Part shown: positions 1 through 10,100 of the stretch, in pieces | Layout of the letters: each line of letters begins with the position of its first letter | Numbering within the stretch: position 1 is the first letter of the stretch | Assembly: GCA_964536025.1 (NCBI GenBank) | Contig: CAZHXA010000003.1 | Location: 1-64,000 of the forward strand | Length of the DNA stretch: 64,000 bases | Direction: 5' to 3' | Source: RGIG4576 sp964536025 | GTDB taxonomy: Bacteria > Bacteroidota > Bacteroidia > Bacteroidales > Muribaculaceae | Notes under the pieces: generated by a model | What the model was told of the DNA's origin: nothing | The model's database searches: none | What the model saw: only the letters and a program-made list of their open reading frames with translations | Position numbers and translations under genes: made by a program

Positions 1-84
1 ATATTTTATAAAAATAATTTGTTAAAAAATGTTGAAAAATGCGGGCGAATTGGGTTTTATAACACTGTTTTTAAACCTAAAATA

Positions 85-1308
85 TTACATTACAGGTAAA
101 TAGAAATCTTCAAACAATCTACTTCTTGCTACCATACAAGCTCCCACCATTCCTGCCTTTTCTCGCAAAGAAGAAGCACACACCACAGTATCCTTATTAA
201 CAAGATTCAAAGAATACTTGCGGATTGCAGTTTTCATAGGCTGAATAAGATAATCTCCGGTGAGCGACAACATCCCTCCCACGACAACAGCTTCAGGATT
301 AAAAATATTTATCAATCCGGCAAGTGATTTACCCAATTCGGAACCAATTTCTTCTACAAGTTCTATACATAATGTATCTTCATCATTCACCGATTGCACG
401 ATTTCTTCAATTGAAATATTTTCGCCCGACTTTAACACGTCTGATAACACCGACACTTCGCCTTTTTCAACCCTTTCTTTCAATTTCCTTAATATAGCAT
501 ACCCCGATGCTTCAGTTTCAAGACACCCTCTTTTACCGCAATGACATATTTTTTGATTATTATAGGTAGGAACGTGTCCAAGTTCTCCGGCAAAACCCGA
601 TTTTCCCAAATACAACTTTCCTCCTATTATCATTCCAAGGCCTATACCCCAGCTCACATTCAAAAACAACATATTTTGATAAGAGTTTGCTTTGCCCTTC
701 ATAAATTCACCGTAAGTCATGGCACGTGTATCATTATCTATACACACAGGATAACCTATTGCATCGGATATGGTTTGCGACAACGGTGTTTCACCAAAAT
801 TAAACCAGCTATAACTATAACCGGAATCAGGATTTACTCGACCAGACAAATTAACGCAAACATTCAGCACCTTATCCTTATCTATATCAAATGCATCAAT
901 TGTTTTCTTTATAATTTCACACAGAGATTCAAAACCCTCCTTTGTATTTTCAAATACATGAGGAAGGTCTATTTGACTGTCGACCATCTCACCTCTGAAA
1001 TTAATCAAACCTATATTTAATGAATAACGCTTAATATCAACGCCAACAAAATACCCCGATTCAGGACACAATCCATACAGACACGGACACCTTCCGCCAC
1101 CACGTTCCAATTTCCCATAAGCAGAAAAAAAACCGGCGGTACACATCTCATCAATCAATTTAGTAACTGTGGGAACGCTTAAATCCAAAATCATCGCCAA
1201 ATCGGATATAGTTGAATTACCATTATGTATACAGTGAGAAATAATGCGTTTCTTAACCAACGCACTTTTATTTCCTTTCTCTATTTCTTTCAATAGCGTT
1301 TGTGCCAT
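85..1308 (-). CDS. ROK-family transcriptional regulator (NagC/Mlc-like)
   Basis: A 407-residue protein. The N-terminal ~80 residues form a winged helix-turn-helix (recognition part near STISDLAMILDLSVPTVTKL). They are followed by an actin-like ROK sugar-kinase fold with the zinc-binding motif CHCGKRGCLE and a GELGHV stretch. ROK repressors bind amino-sugar or sugar phosphates and release their operators. It is divergent from the amino-sugar locus that starts at 1556, so it is the likely local regulator, possibly sensing GlcNAc-6-P, ManNAc or a related sugar; that ligand is inferred from the epimerase and hexosaminidase in the locus. I chose the ATG at 1308 (MAQTLL) over an in-frame TTG two codons upstream. 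Family certain, ligand unknown. Confidence 0.88.
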   Translation of the reverse strand: MAQTLLKEIEKGNKSALVKKRIISHCIHNGNSTISDLAMILDLSVPTVTKLIDEMCTAGFFSAYGKLERGGGRCPCLYGLCPESGYFVGVDIKRYSLNIGLINFRGEMVDSQIDLPHVFENTKEGFESLCEIIKKTIDAFDIDKDKVLNVCVNLSGRVNPDSGYSYSWFNFGETPLSQTISDAIGYPVCIDNDTRAMTYGEFMKGKANSYQNMLFLNVSWGIGLGMIIGGKLYLGKSGFAGELGHVPTYNNQKICHCGKRGCLETEASGYAILRKLKERVEKGEVSVLSDVLKSGENISIEEIVQSVNDEDTLCIELVEEIGSELGKSLAGLINIFNPEAVVVGGMLSLTGDYLIQPMKTAIRKYSLNLVNKDTVVCASSLREKAGMVGACMVARSRLFEDFYLPVM

Positions 1309-1347
1309 ACGCAACGTATTTATGGTTTCTTTTTTCTTTATTTTTCA

Positions 1348-1355
1348 CAAAGTTA
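1348..1355 (-). promoter_or_regulatory. -7 box for the ROK gene
   Basis: Read on the - strand this is TAACTTTG, an exact match to the Bacteroidota -7 consensus TAnnTTTG, about 40 bp upstream of the chosen ATG at 1308. No clean -33 TTTG sits 19-21 bp further upstream, so the call rests on the -7 box and position. Confidence 0.5.
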
Positions 1356-1423
1356 ATAAAAAATATTTTGCAAAACACAATATCACATAAACACATAAAT
1401 TAAAAATATATTCACACAAATTT

Positions 1424-1444
1424 CATGTTCAAAAACATGTTTTT
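1424..1444. promoter_or_regulatory. Candidate operator: nested palindromes between the divergent genes
   Basis: Two overlapping symmetric elements are visible. CATGTT and AACATG flank 4 bp (1424-1439), and AAAAACATGTTTTT at 1431-1444 is a perfect 14-bp palindrome. They lie about 20 bp upstream of the -33 box of the oxidoreductase promoter and between the two divergent genes, where a ROK repressor or activator would bind. Function is inferred from symmetry and position only. Confidence 0.4.
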
Positions 1445-1464
1445 AAAAAATTTTATAAATACTT

Positions 1465-1495
1465 TTTGCTATAATAAATTTTATTTCTATGTTTG
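1465..1495 (+). promoter_or_regulatory. Main promoter of the amino-sugar utilization locus
   Basis: A TTTG -33 box (1465-1468) and a TATGTTTG -7 box (1488-1495) are separated by 19 bp, matching the Bacteroidota sigma consensus exactly. Transcription would start near 1500, leaving a leader of about 55 nt before the ATG at 1556. Confidence 0.75.
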
Positions 1496-1555
1496 TAGAG
1501 ATTTTTTAAAGAATTAAACCGAAACAGTATTATTACCATAAAACAGGATGCCATA

Positions 1556-3487
1556 ATGGACTCCACATTGTACAGAATATTATATAAAATTAAGGCACAA
1601 TTGATTATTGTCTTCTTGGTACTGACAACAATCATAAACGCTCACTGCCAAAACAAAATAAGCACCGACATCCTCATCATTGGTGGCGGAGCAAGTGGTA
1701 TCTCGGCAGGCGTTCAAGCTGCTCGCATGGGTTCTTCAGCCATCATTGTAGAAGAAAATGCATGGGTGGGAGGCATGTTGACATCGGCAGGTGTAAGTGC
1801 CATCGACGGAAACAACAAGCTACCTGCCGGAATGTGGGGTGAATTTAAAGACTCTTTAATAAGTCATTACGGTTCAGCCGAAGCACTAAAAACAGGTTGG
1901 GTAAGTAATGTTCAATTTGAACCATCTATAGGCAACAAGATATTTCAAGATATAATCTCAAAAGAGAAAAACCTTACCCTATATTTAAATTCCAAATTAA
2001 TACACTTAAACAGAGCAGGCAAAAAATGGTATGCTCAAATTCAACAAAAGCAGGGGAGCAATATCGAAATCGATGCAAAAATTGTAATCGATGCAACCGA
2101 ACTTGGTGATGTTGCTAAAGCTACCGGCGTAAAATACGACATCGGTATGGAAAGCAGAACAAACACTAACGAAGATATTGCTCCCGAACATGCCAACGGT
2201 ATTATCCAAGACCTAACTTACGTCGCCATATTAAAAGACTACGGCAAAGACGTTACCATACAAGAACCCGAAGGTTATTCTCCTCAAAACTACTCATGTT
2301 CGTCAATCAACGATTTATGCATCACACCATCGGAACCCGACCGCATGTGGGCTCCCGACAAGATGATAACCTACGGTAAGTTACCTAACAATAAATACAT
2401 GATAAATTGGCCTATCGAAGGTAACGATTACTATCTAAATCTTATTGAATTATCTTCACAAGATAGAAATAAAGCTCTTGCGAAAGCAAAAAACTTCACA
2501 CTTGGGTTTATTTATTTCATACAATCGGAATTGGGATACAACACATTAGGGCTTGCCGATGATGAATTTCCTACCGAAGACCTACTCCCTTTCATACCAT
2601 ATCATCGCGAGAGCAGACGCATTCACGGTAAAGTGCGATTTACCTTAAATCACATCACTGCACCTTACAACAATCAAGACGCACTTTACCGTACAAGTAT
2701 TGCCGTAGGAGACTATCCTGTGGATCATCATCATGCAAGATATAACGGCGACGAAGTGTTACCTCGTTTACACTTCCATCCGGTTCCTTCTTTCGGGCTA
2801 CCTCTTGGTACTCTCATTCCCGAAGGTGTAGACAACTTGATTGTAGCAGAAAAATCAATTTCCGTTTCCAATATTGCAAACGGAGCCACACGACTTCAAC
2901 CGGTAGTGCTACAAATAGGTACTGCAGCAGGTGTTTTGGCTTCGCTATCGGCACGCAAAGGAATTTCTCCTTCAGAAGTGAGCGTAAGAGAAGTACAAAA
3001 AGAAATTCTTAACGCCGGAGGCTATTTATTACCTTATCTTGATGTTCCAAAGAACGACAAGCACTTCAAAGCATACCAACGCATTGGAGCAACAGGCATT
3101 TTAAGAGGCGAAGGCAGAAATATAGGTTGGGAAAACCAAACTTGGCTACGAACCGACAGTTTACTACTTCCGTCAGAACTCAACGACCTAAAAAACTTCT
3201 ATCAAGACATAAATTACACGATTCCGAGCGATATTCAAGCCGTAACCTTCAAAAACGTTGCAGAAATCATAAAAAAAATCGCCGACACGCATAAAATGTC
3301 ACATATAGAAGACATTGAAACTCTTATTTCAGATATTTACAGGAAACAATACGCAAAAAACGTAGATTTCTCTAAAAAAATAACACGAGGTGAATATGCC
3401 GTAATATTAGATGAGATTCTTAATCCGTTTGATAATGTGGAAATTTCCCTAAAAGGTCAATTAACTAAAAACAAACAATGCACATGA
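1556..3487 (+). CDS. Secreted FAD-dependent oxidoreductase (PF12831-type)
   Basis: A 643-residue protein. A hydrophobic signal segment (about residues 13-30) precedes a Rossmann dinucleotide-binding motif, IIGGGASGISAGVQAA (residues ~41-56), then the family's conserved VIDATELGDVAKATGVKYDIG stretch (shortened here to key residues) and a second FAD region near LIVAEKSISVSNIANGATR. The C-terminus (about 525-640) resembles the S-layer-homology-like tail common in this family (RIGATGILRGEGR, ITRGEYAVILDE). Family members from gut Bacteroidota are common in glycan loci and are often mislabelled xanthan lyase; the substrate is unknown. It is first in the operon and overlaps the next gene by 4 nt (ATGA). 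It may oxidize a sugar, or a glycan end, in the periplasm; this is inference. Confidence 0.85.
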   Translation: MDSTLYRILYKIKAQLIIVFLVLTTIINAHCQNKISTDILIIGGGASGISAGVQAARMGSSAIIVEENAWVGGMLTSAGVSAIDGNNKLPAGMWGEFKDSLISHYGSAEALKTGWVSNVQFEPSIGNKIFQDIISKEKNLTLYLNSKLIHLNRAGKKWYAQIQQKQGSNIEIDAKIVIDATELGDVAKATGVKYDIGMESRTNTNEDIAPEHANGIIQDLTYVAILKDYGKDVTIQEPEGYSPQNYSCSSINDLCITPSEPDRMWAPDKMITYGKLPNNKYMINWPIEGNDYYLNLIELSSQDRNKALAKAKNFTLGFIYFIQSELGYNTLGLADDEFPTEDLLPFIPYHRESRRIHGKVRFTLNHITAPYNNQDALYRTSIAVGDYPVDHHHARYNGDEVLPRLHFHPVPSFGLPLGTLIPEGVDNLIVAEKSISVSNIANGATRLQPVVLQIGTAAGVLASLSARKGISPSEVSVREVQKEILNAGGYLLPYLDVPKNDKHFKAYQRIGATGILRGEGRNIGWENQTWLRTDSLLLPSELNDLKNFYQDINYTIPSDIQAVTFKNVAEIIKKIADTHKMSHIEDIETLISDIYRKQYAKNVDFSKKITRGEYAVILDEILNPFDNVEISLKGQLTKNKQCT

Positions 3488-4581
3488 ATAATAATCGCAG
3501 AAAATTTCTGAAAAACGTTGCTGCTGCGGGAGCCACTGCTCTCGCAGCTCAGGCGTTTATGAGCAGTTGCAACAAAAGTGATGAAGAAAAAGCCCGCATT
3601 GCGGTTGCTTCCGATGAAGCAAATTGGCTCGTTCCCAAAGGCAAAGGACTTCAAATCACAGGTACTTTCCTTGATGAAATTTCTCATGACATTCCTCATC
3701 AAAACTGGGGTATGAAAGAGTGGGATATGGATTTCCAACACATGAAAGCCATCGGTATCGACACTGTTATAATGATACGTTCAGGATACCGTAAATTCAT
3801 AACCTACAATTCGCCATATCTTTTGAAAAAAGGATGTTACAAACCATCACAAGATCTATTGGAAATGTTCTTGACGCTTGCCGACAAATACGGAATGAAA
3901 TTCTACTTCGGTTTATACGATTCAGGCAGATATTGGGACACCGGCGATTTAACATGGGAAATCGAAGACAATAAATATGTAATTGACGAAGTTTGGCAAA
4001 ACTACGGAAGCAAGCACAAGAGTTTCCAAGGTTGGTATATAAGTGGTGAAATCAGTCGTAAGACAAAAGGTGCCATCGAAGCATTCCATTCAATGGGTAA
4101 ACAATGTAAAGATGTTTCCAACGGTCTTCCCACATTCATTTCGCCCTGGATTGACGGCAAAAAAGCCGTTATGGCATCAGGCTCGGCTCTTACCAAAGAC
4201 CAAGCCGTTTCAGTGCAAGAACATGAACGCGAATGGGGCGAAATCTTTGACGGCATCCACGATGTAGTAGATGCGTGTGCTTTCCAAGACGGACAAATCG
4301 ACTACGACGAACTTGATGCGTTCTTTGAAGTCAACAAACGCCTTGCCGACAAATATGGCATGCAATGCTGGACCAATGCCGAATCTTTTGACCGCGATAT
4401 GCCTATCAAATTCTTCCCTATCAAATTTGACAAGCTTCGCATGAAACTTGAAGCGGCAAAACGTGCCGGATATGACAAAGCCATCACATTTGAATTCAGC
4501 CACTTCATGTCACCACAATCGGCTTATTTACAAGCCGGTCATCTATATGACAGATATAAAGAATATTTTGACATTAAATAA
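3484..4581 (+). CDS. DUF4434 TIM-barrel lipoprotein with a twin-arginine motif
   Basis: A 365-residue protein starting at the ATG that overlaps the previous stop (ATGA); another in-frame ATG lies 6 nt upstream at 3478. The N-terminus has NNRRKFLKN, which fits the twin-arginine export motif, then a hydrophobic alanine-rich stretch and a lipobox-like FMSSC. The rest matches DUF4434, a glycoside-hydrolase-like barrel: GLQITGTFLDEISHD at the start, MKFYFGLYDSGRYW, FQGWYISGEIS with a candidate acid/base Glu, and MQCWTNAESF near the end with a second candidate Glu. No activity is established for this family to my knowledge. Position between an oxidoreductase and a sugar transporter suggests a role in the same glycan pathway. 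Confidence 0.75.
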   Translation: MNNNRRKFLKNVAAAGATALAAQAFMSSCNKSDEEKARIAVASDEANWLVPKGKGLQITGTFLDEISHDIPHQNWGMKEWDMDFQHMKAIGIDTVIMIRSGYRKFITYNSPYLLKKGCYKPSQDLLEMFLTLADKYGMKFYFGLYDSGRYWDTGDLTWEIEDNKYVIDEVWQNYGSKHKSFQGWYISGEISRKTKGAIEAFHSMGKQCKDVSNGLPTFISPWIDGKKAVMASGSALTKDQAVSVQEHEREWGEIFDGIHDVVDACAFQDGQIDYDELDAFFEVNKRLADKYGMQCWTNAESFDRDMPIKFFPIKFDKLRMKLEAAKRAGYDKAITFEFSHFMSPQSAYLQAGHLYDRYKEYFDIK

Positions 4582-4592
4582 TTTTACGAGAT

Positions 4593-5996
4593 ATGAAATC
4601 ACATATTAATTTCGGCTACCTGTTATTCTTGTCATTCGTTGCAGCATGGGGAGGTTTTCTTTTCGGCTACGACGAAGCCGTGATTTCGGGAACCATCTCA
4701 GAAGTATCAACCCAGTTCAATCTTAACGATGGAATGAAAGGTTGGTTTGTATCGAGTGCTTTACTTGGTGCTATTATCGGTGTTTTGTTTGGTGGAGCAT
4801 TGGGCGACAACATCGGACGCAAAAAGACAATGATTCTTTCTGCCGTGTTGTTCACTGTTTCCATGATGGGATGTGCCGTAAGCGGTACTTTCATTGAATT
4901 AGTACTTTTCCGCATAGTAGGAGGTATGGGTATCGGACTTGCATCTATCGTATGTCCGCTTTACATTTCCGAAATATCGGTACCCGAGCATCGCGGTCTA
5001 CTCGTATCGCTTTACCAATTGGCTGTAACAATAGGTGTAGTAGCGGCATATATCATCAACGACCAACTATTGGACTTGGCTCAATCAGGACAAGTATTCG
5101 GAGAATTCTTCCACAAAATATTCGTAGGCGAATATTGGAGAGGTATGTTGGGAATGGGAATCATTCCATCAATATTCTTCCTTGTCATTGTGCTATGTAT
5201 ACCCGAAAGTCCGCGTTGGCTCATCACAAAAGACAAAATCAATCGTGCCGAAAACATTTTCAGCCGCATTTATTGTTCCAAAGATGAAATCAAACAACAA
5301 GTAGCAGCCACACTTGAAGTAAGCAAGAATTCAGATGCTGAACGTTCAGAGTTCAAATTACTTTTCCAACCGGGCATATTCAAAGCATTAATCATAGGTA
5401 TGTCAATTGCCATTCTTGGTCAATTCATGGGTGTGAATGCCGTTTTATACTACGGGCCCGAAATTTTCAAGGATGCAGGTTTGGCAAGTGACGATGCCCT
5501 ATTCTATCAAGTAATCGTAGGACTTGCTAATATGCTTACCACCGTTGTAGCAATGTTTATCATCGACAAGATAGGACGCAAGAAACTGATATATTACGGC
5601 GTTTCGGGCATGATTATCTCGTTGTTACTCATTGCAGCCTACTTCATTTGGGGTAAAGCAATGCAAATCTCAAGCATTTATCTTCTTGTATTCTTCGTGC
5701 TTTACATCGTGTGCTGTGCAGGTTCCATCTGTGCTGTCGTTTGGGTTATTCTCAGCGAAATGTACCCCATCAAGGTGCGTGCCGTTGCCATGTCAATTGC
5801 AAGTTTCGCACTATGGATTGGCACATTCCTTATAGGACAACTTACCCCATGGTTACTCACCAACATCACACCGGCAGGAACATTCTTGCTATTCGCAGTA
5901 TGTTGTGTTCCTTACGTGCTTATCATGTGGAAAGCTGTTCCCGAAACAACAGGAAAATCACTTGAAGAAATTGAAAAATATTGGACCAAAAAATAA
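4593..5996 (+). CDS. MFS sugar transporter, sugar porter family
   Basis: A 467-residue inner-membrane protein with about 12 hydrophobic segments. Sugar-porter signatures are clear: FLFGYDEAVISG in helix 1, GDNIGRKKTM between helices 2 and 3, PESPRWL after helix 6, IDKIGRKKL between helices 8 and 9, and PETTGKSLEEIE at the end. It would bring a mono- or disaccharide into the cytoplasm by proton symport. It lies immediately before the epimerase (13 bp gap), so its substrate may be ManNAc, GlcNAc or a modified amino sugar. It is a sugar porter, not a typical NanT, so sialic acid transport should not be assumed. Confidence 0.88.
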   Translation: MKSHINFGYLLFLSFVAAWGGFLFGYDEAVISGTISEVSTQFNLNDGMKGWFVSSALLGAIIGVLFGGALGDNIGRKKTMILSAVLFTVSMMGCAVSGTFIELVLFRIVGGMGIGLASIVCPLYISEISVPEHRGLLVSLYQLAVTIGVVAAYIINDQLLDLAQSGQVFGEFFHKIFVGEYWRGMLGMGIIPSIFFLVIVLCIPESPRWLITKDKINRAENIFSRIYCSKDEIKQQVAATLEVSKNSDAERSEFKLLFQPGIFKALIIGMSIAILGQFMGVNAVLYYGPEIFKDAGLASDDALFYQVIVGLANMLTTVVAMFIIDKIGRKKLIYYGVSGMIISLLLIAAYFIWGKAMQISSIYLLVFFVLYIVCCAGSICAVVWVILSEMYPIKVRAVAMSIASFALWIGTFLIGQLTPWLLTNITPAGTFLLFAVCCVPYVLIMWKAVPETTGKSLEEIEKYWTKK

Positions 5997-6009
5997 TTAT
6001 AACATTATC

Positions 6010-7173
6010 ATGGATTTTAAACAATTAGCAGAACAGTACAAAAACGAGTTGTTAAACTCGGTGCTTCCTTTTTGGCTTGAAAAATCACAAGACACCGAAT
6101 TTGGTGGATTTTTCACTTGCCTTGATAGAGAAGGAAACGTCTTTGATACCGATAAATTCATTTGGATGCAAGGACGAGAAGTGTGGATGTTCTCTATGCT
6201 GTACAACAAGGTAGAAAAACGCAAAGAATGGCTCGATGCAGCCGTTCAAGGTGGAGAATTCCTTAAAAAGTACGGTCATGACGGCAATTACAACTGGTAT
6301 TTCTCGCTTACTCGCGAAGGAAAGCCTCTTGTTGAGCCTTACAACATCTTCTCTTACACTTTTGCAACTATGGCTTTCGGGCAACTTAGCATTGCAACAG
6401 GCAATAAAGAGTATGCCGAAATAGCAAAAAAGACTTTTGACATCATTTTGTCCAAAGTTGACAATCCTAAAGGAAAATGGAACAAAATTCATCCGGGAAC
6501 ACGTTCTTTGAAAAATTTCGCTTTGCCGATGATTCTTTGCAACCTTGCTCTTGAAATCGAGCCTCTTTTGGACGAAGATTTCATGAAAAAGACAATCGAC
6601 GTGTGCATTCACGAAGTTATGGACGTTTTCCTACGTCCCGAGCTTGGTGGTCTTGTTGTGGAAAACGTTGCCGAAGACGGTTCTCTCGTAGACTGCATGG
6701 ACGGACGCCACATGAACCCGGGACACGCTATCGAAGCCATGTGGTTTATCATGGACCTTGGTAAGCGTCTTAATCGTCCCGACCTTATTGAAAAAGCCAA
6801 AGACACTGCCATTCGCATGGCGGAATACGGCTGGGATAAAGAGTTCGGTGGAATATTCTACTTCATGGACTTGAAAGGACACCCTACACAAGAACTTGAA
6901 TGGGATCAAAAACTATGGTGGGTACACATGGAAACTCTTATCTCTATGATTAAGGGATACCAATTGACCAAAGACCCTCGTTGTCTTGAATGGTTTGAAC
7001 GCGTACACAACTACGCTTGGGAACACTTCAAAGACAAAGAGCACCCGGAATGGTTTGGTTACTTGAATCGTCGTGGTGAAGTTCTTCTAAACTTAAAAGG
7101 CGGTAAATGGAAAGGATGTTTCCACGTTCCACGCGGTTTATTCCAATGCTGGCAAATTCTTGAAAAACTTTAA
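6010..7173 (+). CDS. N-acylglucosamine 2-epimerase (AGE/RnBP family)
   Basis: A 387-residue cytoplasmic (alpha/alpha)6-barrel enzyme interconverting ManNAc and GlcNAc. Similarity to the mammalian renin-binding protein type is strong along the length: FGGFFTCLDREGNVFDTDK, GREVWM (Arg56), ENVAEDG, MNPGHAIEAMWF (His239), LEWDQKLWWVHMETLI and KGGKWKGCFHVPR (His372). Arg56, His239 and His372 fall at the positions of known catalytic residues in bacterial AGE. The reading frame stays open upstream into the transporter gene, but the alignment begins at the ATG at 6010, which also gives the family length. It ties the locus to N-acetylhexosamine metabolism; in Bacteroides this enzyme type serves sialic acid breakdown. 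Confidence 0.9.
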   Translation: MDFKQLAEQYKNELLNSVLPFWLEKSQDTEFGGFFTCLDREGNVFDTDKFIWMQGREVWMFSMLYNKVEKRKEWLDAAVQGGEFLKKYGHDGNYNWYFSLTREGKPLVEPYNIFSYTFATMAFGQLSIATGNKEYAEIAKKTFDIILSKVDNPKGKWNKIHPGTRSLKNFALPMILCNLALEIEPLLDEDFMKKTIDVCIHEVMDVFLRPELGGLVVENVAEDGSLVDCMDGRHMNPGHAIEAMWFIMDLGKRLNRPDLIEKAKDTAIRMAEYGWDKEFGGIFYFMDLKGHPTQELEWDQKLWWVHMETLISMIKGYQLTKDPRCLEWFERVHNYAWEHFKDKEHPEWFGYLNRRGEVLLNLKGGKWKGCFHVPRGLFQCWQILEKL

Positions 7174-7196
7174 TATTAACATTTAATCTAATTTTT

Positions 7197-10100
7197 ATGG
7201 AGTCTAACTCAAAATCTTCAAGCACATTAAGACGCTTTTTAGTGTCTATGTTGCTTATGCTTGCAATACCGGCTATCGGTTTTGCACAAAAAGCGATTTC
7301 GGGTAAAGTTACCGATGATTCTGGAGAGCCGTTGATAGGCGTTAGCGTTATCGTTAAAGGTACTTCCACAGGTGTAAGTACCGATTTCGAGGGTAATTAT
7401 GCTGTCAACGCACGTAAAGGACAAGTCCTTCAATTCTCTTACGTCGGTATGAAACCTGCATCTGTTACTGTTCAAGACCAAAAGGTCATAAACGTTGTTT
7501 TGCAATCCAACACCGAAGTTCTCGACGACGTTGTTGTTGTAGGTTACGGTAAGCAAAAGAAATCATCTATCACAGGAGCAGTTTCTGCTATTAAAGGTGA
7601 TGAACTTCTTGCCGCTCCGTCTACTCAATTAACCCAAATGTTGGGTGGTAAAGTAGCCGGTATTTCTTCTATCCAGACTTCCGGTGAACCGGGCGTCGAC
7701 CAAGCATCATTGAGAATTCGTGGTTCTAACAAAGCCGTTACTTACATCGTTGACGGTGTACCTCGTTCTATCGACGAAATCGACCCCAACGATATCGCAA
7801 GCCTTTCGGTATTGAAAGATGCCGCTGCTACTGCCGTTTACGGTCTTAATGCTTCGGGTGGTGTTATCATCGTTACTACTAAGAAAGGTTCTGCAGGAAA
7901 ACCCACTATCACTTATGATGGTTCTATAGGTTTCTCTGTTAATGCCAACTTCCCTAAGTTCATGAACGGTGTTCAATTTATGAATTACTACAACATGGCT
8001 GAAATGATGGACCAATTGGCAAGCGGTCAAATCACCGACCGTTCTCAATATGTTCCTAAATACACTACCGAAATGTACAATAAAGTTATGAATAACGATC
8101 CTACCGATGGTTATGACAACTACGACTACATCGATAAAGTATTCGGAACAGGTATGACTACCAAACACACCGTTTCTATGCAAGGTGGTACCGAAAATCA
8201 AAACTACTACGCTTCTATCGGTTATTTGGGACAAGAAGGTAACATCGACAACTTCGATTACAACCGTTATACAATGCGTTTCAACTTGGAATCAAAAGTT
8301 GCCAAGAACTGGACATTACAAATGGGGGCTTCAGGTTTCGTTTCCGACCGCAAACAACCGGGTTACAACTCAGGTGGTGCCGACAATGGTGACTCTGAAG
8401 CAGGATACATGTCTATTGCTCACCAAACAATTGCTATGCACCCTTACTTATCACCTAAATACAACGGACTTTACACAGGTATATCTGCCAATAACAACTC
8501 AGTTGTAAACAGCCCGCTTGCTGCAATCTATGAATCAGGTTACAAGAAAACCAATTCTCTTGATTTGCGTTCAAACATCTCTTTACAATTTGATTGTCCT
8601 TGGGTGAAAGGTCTTTCTGCTAAAGCTACAGGTGCTTATGACTACCAAAACTCTCGCAACAAGAACCTTGACAACATATTCGAAGTTTACGAATATAAAA
8701 AGAATGACGGAGTTTTCAATCTTGCACAAGGTGAAAAAGGTACTTCTATAAAGATAGGTGAAGGTTCTACCTATTCACAACAACTATTGGGTCAATTCCA
8801 ATTGAACTACGACAACACTTTCAATGGTGTTCATAATGTATCGGCTCTTGCTTTGGTCGAAATGCGTGAAAACAAGTCTAACAATCACTCTGCTTACGCT
8901 AAAGACCTTGACTTTGCCGAACTTCCTGAACTTGGAATGGGTACTATGGACAATATTGGAGGTTCAAGCTACCTTTCTCGCATGATGGGTTATGTAGTAC
9001 GTGCAAACTATAACTACGACAACAAGTACTTCATTGAATTCAGCGGTCGTTACGACGGTTCTTATAAATTCTCAGGAAATACATCAGGCAAACGTTGGGC
9101 ATTCTTCCCTTCTGGTTCGGTTGCTTGGAGAATTTCTCAAGAAGACTTCATGGCATCTACTCGCGATTGGTTGAGCGACTTGAAACTTCGTGCTTCTTTA
9201 GGTCTTATCGGTGACGACTCAGGTTCATCGGCTTACGCTTTCTTGAGTACTTATGCATTTGGCAACAAGATGTTCATCGACAATAAGGTTGTAAACTCAC
9301 AATACTTGTATTACATTGCCAATCCTAACTTGACTTGGACAAAAACTCGTTCTTGGAACGTTGGTTTCGACGCTTCTTTATGGAACGGAAAACTTGGTGT
9401 TGAATTTGACGCATTCTACAACTACACTTACGACATTTTGCAAGCTCTTGGTTCTGATTATCCTGGATCAATGGGAGGATATTACCAAACTTATGCTAAC
9501 GTAGGTGCAACCGATGCTCGCGGTATCGATATTCTTATCACACACAACCACCGTTTTGACCTTGGTGGCAAGCCATTCAACTACACAATAGGAGCAAACG
9601 TTTCATGGGCTAAAAACCGTTGGATTAAATATCCTGACGCAGCCAACACTCCTGAATGGCAAAAAGTAACCGGTACAAGCTTGAACGCTACTTATGGTTG
9701 GGTTGCCGACGGTTTGTTTAAATCAGAAGAAGAAATCGACAATTCACCTTGGTTCGGTACTCGTCCTAACGTAGGTGACATCAAGTATGTCGACCTTAAC
9801 GGTGACGGTAAAATCGACTACGACGATAGAGGTCGCATCGGTAGAGGATTACGCCCTGAAATCACATTCGGTTTCAATCTTGGTGCCGAATGGAACGGAA
9901 TCGATTTCAACGCTCAATTCACAGGTGGTGCTAAATTTGACGTATCAATGACCGGTACTTACTACAACGGTTACGATGACAACACAATATGGACACAAAC
10001 ATTCAAAGAAGGAGGAAACTCTCCATTGTATCTTGTAGAACGTGCTTGGAGCCTTGACAATCCTAACGGTGACATGCCTCGCTTGACTACAGGTAGCCCG

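Noticed and set aside
541..1020. Long open frame on the + strand opposite the ROK gene
   Set aside because: It mirrors a well-supported ROK coding region, has no recognisable domain and shows a shadow-like composition.
1453..1635. Small - strand frame overlapping the operon promoter and the oxidoreductase start
   Set aside because: It covers promoter elements and signal-peptide codons and has no conserved features.
5905..6009. Upstream extension of the epimerase into the transporter gene
   Set aside because: The added 35 residues are out-of-frame transporter sequence. Family similarity begins at the ATG at 6010.
4593..7173. Complete sialic acid (nan) pathway
   Set aside because: The epimerase fits, but there is no lyase, no GH33 sialidase and the transporter is a sugar porter.
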